This document shows, in pieces, positions 25,155-33,313 of a stretch of DNA of 64,000 nt. How positions within the stretch are numbered: the stretch's first letter is position 1; each line of letters begins with the position of its first letter. Made by a program: the position numbers and the translations under genes. The notes below the pieces were generated by a model, which ran no database searches, was not told the DNA's origin, and saw nothing but the letters and a program-made list of their open reading frames with translations. The DNA comes from JBBQCW01 sp038319025. GTDB lineage: Bacteria > Actinomycetota > Thermoleophilia > Solirubrobacterales > Solirubrobacteraceae. The DNA is taken from NCBI GenBank assembly GCA_038319025.1, contig JBBQCW010000013.1, positions 23,474 to 87,473 of the forward strand, given 5' to 3'.

Positions 25155-25825
25155 GAGGACCACGTCTCCCCGGGATCGAGCACGGCGACCGTGGCCACGC
25201 CGGCTGCTTCCACGTCGGCCTTGTAGGCCTGCGCGTCGGTCTCGATGGCCGGGAACGTGTTGTAGTGGCACGGGATCACGGTGGTGGCGCCGACGAAGCG
25301 GGCCGCTTCCACGGCGTCGTGGCGATCCATCGTGTAGTGCCCACCGATCGGGATGATGGCCACGTCGATCGGGTCGCGACGACCTGGGAGCGTCAGATCG
25401 CTGAACAGCGCGGTATCCCCCAGGTGGTAGATCACGAGCCCGCCGAAGCCGATCACGAGGCCGGCGGCGGGCGTTACGGTGCCCTTCGGCGTCGTGGACG
25501 TGTGGAACGCGGGCACCAAGCGGGCCCAGCCCCAGTCGTAGGTGGCCGTGCCACCGATGTTGGTGTCGATGGCCGACACGCCCTCTTCGCCGAGCTCCCC
25601 GGCGATCTCGGTGATCGCCTGCACCGTCGCGCCTGTTCGTTTGGCGATCGGCACGGCGTCGCCGATGTGGTCGGCGTGACCGTGCGTCAGCAGGATCGCG
25701 TGGGCATCGAGCGAGTCCGCCGTCACGGTCGCCTTGGGGTTGCCCGTGAGAAACGGGTCGATCAAGACGCTCGTGGTCCCGTCGGTGAGCTGGAAGGCGG
25801 CGTGGCCCAGGTATCGGATATCCAT
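25151..25825 (-). CDS. UPF0173 metal-dependent hydrolase (metallo-beta-lactamase fold)
   Basis: A 224-residue metallo-beta-lactamase-fold protein. It begins MDIRYLGHAAFQL as in UPF0173/YtkL proteins, and the metal-binding HGHADH motif lies near residue 52 (LLTHGHADHIGDA). Further ligands are in YHLGDTALFSDL and the C-terminal IPCHYNTFP. The family substrate is not established. It is the middle gene of a leftward group, coupled to the RAM-domain gene and 8 nt downstream of the small hypothetical gene. Confidence 0.9.
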   Translation of the reverse strand: MDIRYLGHAAFQLTDGTTSVLIDPFLTGNPKATVTADSLDAHAILLTHGHADHIGDAVPIAKRTGATVQAITEIAGELGEEGVSAIDTNIGGTATYDWGWARLVPAFHTSTTPKGTVTPAAGLVIGFGGLVIYHLGDTALFSDLTLPGRRDPIDVAIIPIGGHYTMDRHDAVEAARFVGATTVIPCHYNTFPAIETDAQAYKADVEAAGVATVAVLDPGETWSS

Positions 25826-25833
25826 GGCGGCGG

Positions 25834-26184
25834 TCAGTCCTCAGGGGTCGTGGGGGTGGTCGAAGCAGGATCCTGCAGTTCGCGCGCCAACTGGAATCCG
25901 ACGGCGACGCCGACCAGCATGCCCAAACGGACCTCTTCGGCCACCAGGACCCTCACACGCTGCAGGCGTTCGGCCTCATCGGCCGTCCGCGCGACGTCGG
26001 CCACATGCTGGTTGTGGGCGTTCTCAAAGTATTCGTCCTCGTGCAACGCCTCGGTGAGGATGCGCTGCAGCCCCGGGGCGGCGTGCACCACGACCTCCCG
26101 CGCGTGTTCGAGCCGTTCAGGGTCGGTCATGCGCTCGACAGCGGCGTCGACCTCCGCAGCGGTGTAAACGGGCTGGTCGGTCAT
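25834..26184 (-). CDS. Conserved small hypothetical protein
   Basis: A 116-residue, mostly helical and acidic protein (TAAEVDAAVERMTDPERLEHAREVVVHAAPGLQRILTEAL in outline). One mildly hydrophobic segment lies near the end (LGMLVGVAVGFQLA) and the tail is PTTPED. No family is recognised. Its ATG overlaps the stop of the rhomboid-like gene by four bases, so a shared job with that membrane protein is plausible. The hydrophobic segment is too short and weak to call a membrane helix with confidence. Confidence 0.7.
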   Translation of the reverse strand: MTDQPVYTAAEVDAAVERMTDPERLEHAREVVVHAAPGLQRILTEALHEDEYFENAHNQHVADVARTADEAERLQRVRVLVAEEVRLGMLVGVAVGFQLARELQDPASTTPTTPED

Positions 26185-26936
26185 CGGTTGGGCACCCGGT
26201 CGAGCAGCAGGCCGACAAGGAACCCGACGAGCAGCCCGACGCCCGCCACCACGGGACTGGCCTCAGGCACGACGAAGCTCAGCGCGATCAGCACCAGGCC
26301 GTAAACGAACGCTCCGATGATGTCGTCGTCCTCATCCCCGTCGCCGCGGCGGTGGGCGAGAAGCGGCGGCACGGCCCACGCGCAGAGCAGGGCGAGCGCA
26401 AACCCGTTCGGGCCGATGATCAGCGCTTGATCAGGGGTGATGGCCAACGCGGCGGCGATTCCCCCCACGCCGCCGAGCAGATAGAGGAGCACGACCACGG
26501 CGTGACCATTGCGCCGCTCGACGAGCGTGCCGAACAGCGCGGCCGCGAACAGGGCCACGAGCGCGTACCAGCCGTTGGCGGTGACCAGCGGGGCGAGCAG
26601 CAGCTTCCACGGGTCCGTCCCCAGCACCGTGGGGACCAGATCGCGAACCGGGATCGCACTGATCAGCGGAACCGCGAGCGCGCCGAACCCGACGAGGACG
26701 ATCGTCGCGTACGGGCGCCGCGTGATGTCCGGCGCGATGCCGGGGATCTCGTCGGGACGCAGCTTCGGGAGCTTGGCGCGGCGCGGCGGCGCGACGCGTG
26801 CCTCGCCGCCTTCCCGCTGGATCTCCGGCGCGCGTTTGCGTAGACGGTTGCCGCAGTACGGGCACTCGGTGATGTAGGGGCTGACCTCTGCGCCGCAGCT
26901 CTTGCACACCACGAACAGATCAGGACCGCCGCTCAC
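26181..26936 (-). CDS. Zinc-ribbon rhomboid-like membrane protein lacking the catalytic serine
   Basis: A 251-residue protein from GTG 26936. An N-terminal zinc ribbon has C11-x2-C14 and C25-x2-C28. A basic linker leads into about six membrane helices. The layout matches rhomboid proteases: the loop DPWKLLLAPLVTANGWYAL, then FGTLVERRNGH, then the position of the catalytic GxSG. Here that site reads GPNG (N177 replaces Ser), and the last helix (PVVAGVGLLVGFLVG) lacks the catalytic His. It therefore looks like a pseudo-rhomboid that might bind membrane proteins without cutting them. It is first in a leftward, overlapping group of four. Confidence 0.8.
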   Translation of the reverse strand: MSGGPDLFVVCKSCGAEVSPYITECPYCGNRLRKRAPEIQREGGEARVAPPRRAKLPKLRPDEIPGIAPDITRRPYATIVLVGFGALAVPLISAIPVRDLVPTVLGTDPWKLLLAPLVTANGWYALVALFAAALFGTLVERRNGHAVVVLLYLLGGVGGIAAALAITPDQALIIGPNGFALALLCAWAVPPLLAHRRGDGDEDDDIIGAFVYGLVLIALSFVVPEASPVVAGVGLLVGFLVGLLLDRVPNR

Positions 26937-26984
26937 CCCTCCAAGTGTACGAGCGCCCGTCGTCCGCCGCTGGCGATTGGTCCG

Positions 26985-28091
26985 CTACCCGCCGCTGGCG
27001 GCCACGATCTCGGCCATCACTTCGTGCAGATCGTGGTTGGCCTCGTAGACGACCACCTGGCGTTCAGCTCCGCTGCCGCGGTCGATCAGGTCCTGTACGG
27101 CGCCCAAGTCGTTACCGGAGCCCAGGTCCTCTGCGTGCCCTCGCAGGCGATCCAGCAGGCGCTGGGCCAGCAGCTTGGACTGGATCTTGTCCGAGGTGGG
27201 CAGATCGACCAGTTCGCCCTGCATCCCATGGCGAGCCGCCAGCCACTTGTTCTCGTCGAGCATCGGCCACGGATAAGGCGTGAGGGGCTTACCGGCGTCG
27301 TGGTGCTCCCCCAGCTCCTTGACCATCGCCTGGATCAGGGCGGTGAGGCCAAGCGTGTGCTCCACCCGGGTCTGCGCGTCGCAGGCGCGAATCTCGACCG
27401 TGCCGAACCGTGGGTGAGGTCGCACGTCGTACCAGAGGTAGGTGTAGTCCTCCATCACCCCGCTGGCGACCATGAAGTCGATCTCACGGACGTAGTCGTC
27501 CCAGTCGGCGTACAGCGGCGGGATGCCCACGCGCGGGAACGCCCGGAAGATCGGCGTGCGGATCGAGGCCAGGTGGGTGCGATCGGCCCGCCAGAACGGG
27601 GAGTTGGCGCTCAGTGCGAGAAGGATAGGCACGTGGACGCGCATGCCGTTGGCGATGTGGATCGCCTTCTCGGGATCGTCTACGCCCACATGGACGTGCA
27701 ATCCGAAGATCAGCTCTTGGCGGGCCACGAACCGCAACGCGGAGATGAGATCGCGATAGCGGGGCCGGGCCACGATCCGCTGGTCCTCCCAGAGGGCGAA
27801 CGGGTGGGTGCCCGCGGAGCCGATGGCCAGGTCGCGCTTGGCCGCGGTCGCCCGAACCTGATTGCGCAGGGCGCGCAGCTGTACGGAGGCCTCCGCGGTG
27901 TTCGCACACGGCTCGGTGGCGATCTCCAACACCGACTCCATCAGCTCCGGTTTGATCTCCCCGTCCGGCGCATCCTCCAGGAGCGACTCGATCGCGTTCA
28001 CCAGGTTGTAGTCCTCGGCGCTCACGATCATCAGCTCTTCTTCGATGCCGATCGTGTACTCGCGGGCCCTCGGTGAGAACGCGTGCTCCAT
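26985..28091 (-). CDS. YbdK-type carboxylate-amine ligase (glutamate-cysteine ligase 2 family)
   Basis: A 368-residue ATP-dependent ligase of the GCS2/YbdK family. Family marks are the opening YTIGIEEELMIVS, the metal-binding LHVHVGVDDPEKAI, SANSPFWRADRTHLASIRT and the late segment RFGTVEIRACDAQT. The family forms amide bonds between a glutamate gamma-carboxylate and an amine, and E. coli YbdK has weak gamma-glutamylcysteine activity. In actinobacteria related genes include EgtA for ergothioneine, but no other egt genes are near, so the product is open. Divergent from the aldolase gene. Confidence 0.88.
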   Translation of the reverse strand: MEHAFSPRAREYTIGIEEELMIVSAEDYNLVNAIESLLEDAPDGEIKPELMESVLEIATEPCANTAEASVQLRALRNQVRATAAKRDLAIGSAGTHPFALWEDQRIVARPRYRDLISALRFVARQELIFGLHVHVGVDDPEKAIHIANGMRVHVPILLALSANSPFWRADRTHLASIRTPIFRAFPRVGIPPLYADWDDYVREIDFMVASGVMEDYTYLWYDVRPHPRFGTVEIRACDAQTRVEHTLGLTALIQAMVKELGEHHDAGKPLTPYPWPMLDENKWLAARHGMQGELVDLPTSDKIQSKLLAQRLLDRLRGHAEDLGSGNDLGAVQDLIDRGSGAERQVVVYEANHDLHEVMAEIVAASGG

Positions 28092-28188
28092 TAGCGCGCA
28101 GGCTACCCGGCGCGCGAGCCGACTACCCTGAGGACCTGCACACCGGCGCCTGTGCGCCCGCCCACCCGATCACTTGGAGAATTTCGCG

Positions 28189-29274
28189 ATGAGCACCGAT
28201 CGTTCGACCACCGACGTCGAAGCCCTTCTCGGCGACGACGCCGAGAACCTGCTCGGCTTCGATGCCCCCAAGATCGACCGCGACACCTTGCACCTGCCCG
28301 GTCCGGACTTCGTGGAGCGCGTGGTGCTCCCCACCGACCGCAACGCACAGACGGTCGCCCAGCTGACCCGCCTGTTCGACCACGGCCGTTTGGGCGGCAC
28401 CGGCTACGTGAGCATCCTGCCGGTCGACCAGGGCATCGAGCACAGCGCGGCGGCCAGCTTTGCGCCCAACCCCGCCTACTTCGATCCATCGTCGATCGTG
28501 GAGCTGGCCATCGAGGGTGGCTGTAACGCGGTCGCTTCGACCGTAGGCGTGCTCGGCGCCGTCAGTCGCACGTACACCCACCGCATCCCGTTCATCGTGA
28601 AGCTCAACCACAACGAGCTGCTGACCTACCCCAACACGTTCGACCAGACGATGTACGCGTCGGTGGACCGGGCGTGGAACCTGGGCGCGGCCGGCGTGGG
28701 CGCCACTATCTACTTCGGCAGCACCGAGTCACGCCGGCAGATTTGGGAGATCGCCCAAGCCTTCGAGGCCGCCCACGCGCGCGGCATGTTCACGGTGCTG
28801 TGGTGCTACCTGCGCAGCGACGGCTTCAAGCGTGACGGTCAGGACTTCCACGCCGCCGCCGATCTGACCGGCCAGGCCAACCACCTGGGCGTGACCATCG
28901 AGGCCGACATCATCAAGCAGAAGCTGCCCGAGAACAACGGCGGCTTCACCGCGATCGCCGCCGACGGCGAGTCCTACGGCAAGACGAGCCCGCTGGTCTA
29001 CACCGAGCTCAGCTCCGACCACCCGATCGACCTGTGCCGCTACCAGTTGCTCAACTGCTACGCGGGCCGCAGCGGCCTGATCAACAGCGGCGGCGCCTCC
29101 TCCGGTGCGACCGACAAGGCCGAGGCCGTCCGCACCGCCGTGATCAACAAGCGCGCCGGCGGCACCGGGCTGATCAGCGGCCGCAAGGCCTTCCAGCGTC
29201 CGATGGTCGAAGGCATCGACCTGCTGAACGCCATCCAGGACGTGTACCTGGATGAGGGGATCTCAGTCGCATAA
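28189..29274 (+). CDS. fbaB: Class I fructose-bisphosphate aldolase (DhnA/FbaB type)
   Basis: A 361-residue Schiff-base aldolase of the archaeal/FbaB type. ATG 28189 follows GGAG by 9 nt. Visible blocks: ILPVDQGIEHS, the lysine-bearing PFIVKLNHNELL, GVGATIYFGSTESRRQI, VLWCYLRSDGFK and the phosphate-binding end INSGGASSGATDKAEAVRTAV. It splits fructose 1,6-bisphosphate to the two triose phosphates in glycolysis or makes it in gluconeogenesis. It is longer than the roughly 260-residue archaeal enzymes, matching the bacterial 350-residue subgroup. A small hairpin downstream may end the transcript. Confidence 0.9.
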   Translation: MSTDRSTTDVEALLGDDAENLLGFDAPKIDRDTLHLPGPDFVERVVLPTDRNAQTVAQLTRLFDHGRLGGTGYVSILPVDQGIEHSAAASFAPNPAYFDPSSIVELAIEGGCNAVASTVGVLGAVSRTYTHRIPFIVKLNHNELLTYPNTFDQTMYASVDRAWNLGAAGVGATIYFGSTESRRQIWEIAQAFEAAHARGMFTVLWCYLRSDGFKRDGQDFHAAADLTGQANHLGVTIEADIIKQKLPENNGGFTAIAADGESYGKTSPLVYTELSSDHPIDLCRYQLLNCYAGRSGLINSGGASSGATDKAEAVRTAVINKRAGGTGLISGRKAFQRPMVEGIDLLNAIQDVYLDEGISVA

Positions 29275-29284
29275 GGGTGGGCAT

Positions 29285-29300
29285 GTCACGACTTCGTGAC
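29285..29300 (+). terminator. Short hairpin after the aldolase gene
   Basis: GTCACGA (29285-29291) and TCGTGAC (29294-29300) form a compact perfect inverted repeat 10 nt after the aldolase stop, followed by GCTTTGCG. The T tract is poor, so this is only a candidate terminator. Confidence 0.35.
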
Positions 29301-29362
29301 GCTTTGCGTCGGTCGTGCCTCTTCCTGCGCCCGTCGGCTCGGCGGGCGCATACGTTCGACCG

Positions 29363-29866
29363 ATGCGCTCTGCTCCCTGGATCCTCGCCGGTGTCATCGC
29401 CGTGCTGCTCCTCGTCACACTGACCCGCGGCTCCGGGGGTGGCACGTCGGACGGCGTCGGCGCCGGCACCGCGCAGGTCGTCCGAATAGTCGACGGCGAC
29501 ACGATCGTCGTCCGGCAGGGCGGGCACACCGACAAGGTGCGCTACATCGGTATCGACACGCCGGAGACGGTCAAGCCCAACACGCCGGTGCAGTGTTATG
29601 GGCACGCGGCGAGTCGCCGCAACACGCGCCTCCTGGCCGGCCGGGCCGTACGCCTGGTTCCGGGCGCTGAATCGCGCGACCGGTACGGCCGCCTGCTGGC
29701 CTACGTCTACCGCGAACCGGATGGGCTGTTCGTCAACGAGTCGTTGGTGCGCGAGGGCTACGCGCGCACCATGACGATCGCGCCGAACAACCGCTTTGCC
29801 CCGCGATTTGCAGCGCTCAGCGCCCACGCTCAGGAAACGGGTGCCGGGCTCTGGGGCTCGTGCTGA
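29363..29866 (+). CDS. Secreted or membrane-anchored staphylococcal nuclease-like protein
   Basis: A 167-residue protein starting at ATG 29363. An N-terminal hydrophobic segment (about 6-20) is a signal peptide or anchor. The SNase OB fold follows with its metal and catalytic residues: VDGDTIVV (D44, D46), R60 in KVRYIGIDTPE, E68 in the same block, and R110 in DRYGRLLAYV. These match Asp21, Arg35, Glu43 and Arg87 of the Staphylococcus enzyme in order and spacing. It should cut DNA or RNA outside the cytoplasm with calcium. A single downstream small membrane-protein gene may be co-transcribed. Confidence 0.88.
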   Translation: MRSAPWILAGVIAVLLLVTLTRGSGGGTSDGVGAGTAQVVRIVDGDTIVVRQGGHTDKVRYIGIDTPETVKPNTPVQCYGHAASRRNTRLLAGRAVRLVPGAESRDRYGRLLAYVYREPDGLFVNESLVREGYARTMTIAPNNRFAPRFAALSAHAQETGAGLWGSC

Positions 29867-29915
29867 GAAGGTCGCTGTCTCCCGTTCCGGCCTGCCCGAG
29901 TACCCTTGACGGGTA

Positions 29916-30155
29916 ATGAAGATGCGTCAGAGCATCGCCGAGATCGAGCGTCAGTTCGTCGAGGAGGCCGTCGAGGACCGCGAGCGCCGTGAGGAACTGC
30001 GCCGCCAAGCGACGCTCCGCACGCGCAAACGCAACGTCGACAAGGCGCACAAACACGGGTCGCTTCGGTTCCTGCTGCTCATGTGCATCCTGCTGGGCAC
30101 CGCCGCGCTTGTGACCGTGGCGATGTTCCAGACGCTGTACCTCGTGATGGGCTGA
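29916..30155 (+). CDS. Small coiled-coil membrane protein
   Basis: A 79-residue protein. The first 50 residues are highly charged and helical (IAEIERQFVEEAVEDRERRE), likely coiled coil, followed by a basic stretch (RTRKRNVDKAHKHG). One membrane helix (about 51-75, LRFLLLMCILLGTAALVTVAM) ends close to the C-terminus, so it is a tail-anchored cytoplasmic coiled coil. I do not recognise the family. An alternative start at M3 would change little. Confidence 0.75.
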   Translation: MKMRQSIAEIERQFVEEAVEDRERREELRRQATLRTRKRNVDKAHKHGSLRFLLLMCILLGTAALVTVAMFQTLYLVMG

Positions 30156-30157
30156 GC

Positions 30158-30181
30158 CGGGCGCGCACGCTCGCGCGCCCG
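30158..30181. terminator. GC-rich hairpin between convergent genes
   Basis: CGGGCGCGC (30158-30166) and GCGCGCCCG (30173-30181) form a perfect 9-bp stem with a 6-nt loop exactly between two convergent stop codons. It lacks T tracts but is well placed as a bidirectional terminator. Confidence 0.6.
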
Positions 30182-30194
30182 ACCTGCCCGAGGA

Positions 30195-32939
30195 TCAACC
30201 TTCGGGCTCGCCGCCCGTCTCCTTGACGGCGTTCGGGCCGGCGGGCGGCGGCACGGACTTCCAGCCGTGCACGGACTTCCACAGCATCGAGTCCTCGACG
30301 CGACGGGAGATCTGGTCCAGCCCCGTCGGCTGACGAGCGGCCAGTCGTGCACCAGCCGTGCCCGCCGGGTTCAGGGCCGTCAGGTCCACCTTGGACGGGA
30401 TGAACGTGTACGGCGCCGCGTTCGTGGCCTTCGGCCCGAAGGCGTCGTACATCGGGGTGGCCACCGCGTCGAACAGACCCAGCGGCTTCAGGCCGAGGAT
30501 CAGCTCCAGCGAGCGCACCATGCTGACCTGGTCGTACCGGGTGTGCACGACCTTGCCCTTGGGCGCGAACGGGCTGATGACGAATGCGGGCATCCGGTGG
30601 GCGTCCACGTGGTCGGGGCCGTCCTGCGAGTCGTCCTCGACCACGAAGATCGCCGACGACTTCCAGATGCTCGAGTGGGAGATCCGGTCGACGATGCGGC
30701 CGACCGCCTCATCGTTGTCGGCGATCATGGCCTGCGGCGTGCGCTTGCCGGCCGACAGCGTCTGCGTGTGGTCGTTCGTGAGGACCAGGTAGTTGAACTT
30801 GGGCACCGCGTTCGCGGCCAACTGCTTCGTGAGGCGGCCGTTGAAGCAGTCGAACCGCGACGTTGTCTTCTTGCGACCGGCCGGTACGTCCGCGTTCGCC
30901 CAGGCGGCGGGCACGGCGGAGTCGAACACCTCGGTGCCCAGGATCGAGTCCTGGCCGATCGAGGAGTCGTTCGCGTAGCAGTCGCTGTCGTGACCTGGGT
31001 AGGTGGTCACGAACGCCGCGTTGACATCGGTCGACTTGTAGTTGACCAGCACGCCCGCTGTCTGAGCAGCGGTGCGCTCGGTGTCCTCGATGATGCCGGG
31101 GACGTTCGGGAGCACACCTGCGAGCGCCTCCCCGTAGTTGAAGAACGACACGCCCTGGCGGCGGGCCTGGTCGAACAGGAAGCCGTTCGCCGGCCACGTG
31201 ACTGAGAACACCCCGTAGTCGTAGGGGCGCTTGCGGCCCCCGTAGTTCTGAAACCACGACTTGTTCACGTAGTCGGACACCTTCGCGGCGCTCGTCCAGA
31301 AGTGGCCGTCGATCGAGGCCTCGGAGTTGCCGTACAGGTGATCGACCAGAGGGAAGCGCTTGACCAGCGCGTGGGCGTTCGGCGTGTTGTTCGCCCCGAA
31401 CAGCGCGAGCTTCTTGTCGCCATCCCCGCGCGGGTCGTCACCCAGGACCTGGTCGTACGTCCGGTTTTCCTTGACGATGTAGAAGACGTGCTTGATCGGC
31501 CCGTTCTTGCGCAGCGGCGTGCCCTTGGGGGCCTTCTGCGCGTTCGTGGGCATGATCTCGCGCGCCGCGACGGGCGTGATCTTCGCCAGGCGTTTGGCGT
31601 CCGGCAGGTCGGCGATGCCGGCCTGACCGATGTTCAGAAGCGGCAGATACTGGGTCTTGGCGATCCCGGCGTCCGAGTCGTTGCCGCCGTTCGGCTGCGG
31701 CCCGTTCAGGTTCGGCCCGACTCCCACACCCTTGCCCGTGACGTACACCACCTTCATGCACTTCTTCGCGCCGGCGGAACCGGTCTTGCCGCACGAGGCG
31801 ACAGCGGTCGGCGTGACATCCACGGCCGTCGGGTACAGCGAGGTCGGGATGCGGCCCGTGGTCTTCCACATGCCCTTTTTCCTGCCTGCCGGCAACCCGA
31901 TGTTCACGAGCTCGTCGGTGCCCGCGTTGGCCACCAGCAGGCGCTTGCCGTCCGGCGTGACGGCGGCATCCACGGGAGACGCGCCGAGGCCCTGCGGCCG
32001 CTCGACCGACAGCGTGCGCTGCACGTTCATCGCGCCGGTGTCGATCACGGCGACCTGATCGGAGTTGGCCAGCGGCACATAGGCGCGCGCGGCCTTGGGG
32101 TCGAGCACGATCGCCTCGGGATGCGAGAACGGCGGGCCGACCTGGATGTCCTTTGTCTTCGTGCCAGCGGCCATATCGATGACAGACACGGTGCCGCTCG
32201 TCTCATTGGAGACGAGGCCGGTCTTGCCGTCGGGCAGGATCGCAGCGCCATACGGGTAGCCGCCCGTGTTCACGTAGCGCACAGCCTGCGTGGCGGTGTC
32301 GATGATCGCGGCGGCCTTGGCCAAGTTCAGCGGGACGAGCAGCGTGCCGCCGTCGGCCGAGACCGCGAGGCGGTCGGGCCAGGACTGGGGCGCCTGCGTC
32401 GTCGGGAAATTGGCGACCCTGGGTGCGTCGGCGGGCGGAGGCACCGGCAGCACCTTGTCGAAGGTGGCCTGGCCGCTCCCGGCGTCGTACCGGTACACGT
32501 GGATCACGTCACCGTTCTTGCCGGGCGTGCCGTCGGGCATGGCCTCTGAGCTGATCGACGAGTCATGGACGCCGGAGATGTAGGCGACCGGGTGCGCCGG
32601 GTCCATCGCGATGCCGCCGGATGCGCCGGGGATCTGGATTACCTGAACGACCTTGCCGCTCGCCACCGAGACGATGCGGATGTCGTTCAGCCCGCGTCCC
32701 GCCGACACCGTCCACAGAAACTTGCCGTCCGGCGTCAACCGGCCGCCGGTGGGGAAGTTGCCCAGGCGTGTCAGCGACCCCTCGGGATGTAGCGCACGCC
32801 CGCTGTTCAGCAGCCCCAGCTTCGGGCCTACACGGCCGATCGTCATGGACGAGGCCGCCCACACGACGCCACCCACGAGCGTCAGGCTCAGAATCGCGAC
32901 AAGAACACTGAACGGAAGCGACCGGCGGGGCATGCGCAT
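30195..32939 (-). CDS. Secreted YncE-type beta-propeller / phosphoesterase fusion protein
   Basis: A 914-residue protein from ATG 32939 (AAAGG 8 nt upstream; another ATG lies two codons on). An N-terminal hydrophobic segment (LPFSVLVAILSLTLVGGVVWA) is a signal peptide or anchor. Residues of about 60-430 form a YVTN/YncE-like propeller (GGRLTPDGKFLWTVS, DGKTGLVSNETSGTVSVIDMA, DGKRLLVANAGTDELV). The C-terminal half is a Pfam Phosphoesterase domain: HVFYIVKENRTYDQVLGD, then LYGNSEASIDGHFW and VVEDDSQDGPDHVDAHR, with metal-binding Glu, Asp and His conserved. Related proteins include phospholipase C and acid phosphatases. The substrate is unknown. It converges with the small membrane-protein gene. 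Confidence 0.88.
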   Translation of the reverse strand: MRMPRRSLPFSVLVAILSLTLVGGVVWAASSMTIGRVGPKLGLLNSGRALHPEGSLTRLGNFPTGGRLTPDGKFLWTVSAGRGLNDIRIVSVASGKVVQVIQIPGASGGIAMDPAHPVAYISGVHDSSISSEAMPDGTPGKNGDVIHVYRYDAGSGQATFDKVLPVPPPADAPRVANFPTTQAPQSWPDRLAVSADGGTLLVPLNLAKAAAIIDTATQAVRYVNTGGYPYGAAILPDGKTGLVSNETSGTVSVIDMAAGTKTKDIQVGPPFSHPEAIVLDPKAARAYVPLANSDQVAVIDTGAMNVQRTLSVERPQGLGASPVDAAVTPDGKRLLVANAGTDELVNIGLPAGRKKGMWKTTGRIPTSLYPTAVDVTPTAVASCGKTGSAGAKKCMKVVYVTGKGVGVGPNLNGPQPNGGNDSDAGIAKTQYLPLLNIGQAGIADLPDAKRLAKITPVAAREIMPTNAQKAPKGTPLRKNGPIKHVFYIVKENRTYDQVLGDDPRGDGDKKLALFGANNTPNAHALVKRFPLVDHLYGNSEASIDGHFWTSAAKVSDYVNKSWFQNYGGRKRPYDYGVFSVTWPANGFLFDQARRQGVSFFNYGEALAGVLPNVPGIIEDTERTAAQTAGVLVNYKSTDVNAAFVTTYPGHDSDCYANDSSIGQDSILGTEVFDSAVPAAWANADVPAGRKKTTSRFDCFNGRLTKQLAANAVPKFNYLVLTNDHTQTLSAGKRTPQAMIADNDEAVGRIVDRISHSSIWKSSAIFVVEDDSQDGPDHVDAHRMPAFVISPFAPKGKVVHTRYDQVSMVRSLELILGLKPLGLFDAVATPMYDAFGPKATNAAPYTFIPSKVDLTALNPAGTAGARLAARQPTGLDQISRRVEDSMLWKSVHGWKSVPPPAGPNAVKETGGEPEG

Positions 32940-32988
32940 GGGGCTCAACCTTTGGACGGGTTCAAACACGGACAGGGGCGAACGTACG

Positions 32989-33198
32989 TCACGACGGGTC
33001 CGACTGGGTGACCGGAGCGTTACCGGTCCCACTCTGCTCGGCCTGGATCTCCAGGTAGACCTCTTTGCGGAACACCGGGATGTCGCGCGGGGCCTGGATG
33101 CCGATGCGGACCTTCTCGCCCATCACGGACAGCACCGACACCTCGATGTCGTCACCGATCATGATGCTTTGATTGGACTTCCGGGTCAGGACCAGCAA
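32989..33198 (-). CDS. csrA: CsrA carbon storage/translation regulator
   Basis: A 69-residue RNA-binding protein. The start is TTG at 33198, supported by GGGAG about 12 nt upstream and by the exact CsrA N-terminus MLVLTRKSNQSIMIGDDIEV. The core VRIGIQAPRDIPVFRKEVYLEIQ carries the RNA-binding R and the usual strands. CsrA dimers bind GGA motifs in mRNA leaders and repress translation; in many bacteria they control flagellin with FliW. No fliW or flagellar gene is in this window. The last 14 residues (SGTGNAPVTQSDPS) are a polar tail. It is divergent from the charged protein gene at 33314. Confidence 0.93.
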   Translation of the reverse strand: MLVLTRKSNQSIMIGDDIEVSVLSVMGEKVRIGIQAPRDIPVFRKEVYLEIQAEQSGTGNAPVTQSDPS

Positions 33199-33247
33199 TG
33201 CGCACGACTCCCTTCGGGCGATGGCCACTCTGACATAAAGCGGTAGA

Positions 33248-33270
33248 CCGCGCGCAGGTAGTACGCGCGG
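33248..33270. repeat. Inverted repeat between csrA and the gene at 33314
   Basis: CCGCGCG (33248-33254) and CGCGCGG (33264-33270) form a 7-bp inverted repeat with a 9-nt spacer in the short divergent promoter region. A regulatory role is only possible, not shown. Confidence 0.3.
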
Positions 33271-33313
33271 GAGACGAAGACGAGGATCGTTCCTATAGGC
33301 TCCGCGCCCTCTT

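Noticed and set aside
26181..26936. Active rhomboid protease
   Set aside because: The GxSG serine is Asn and no catalytic His is visible in the last helix.
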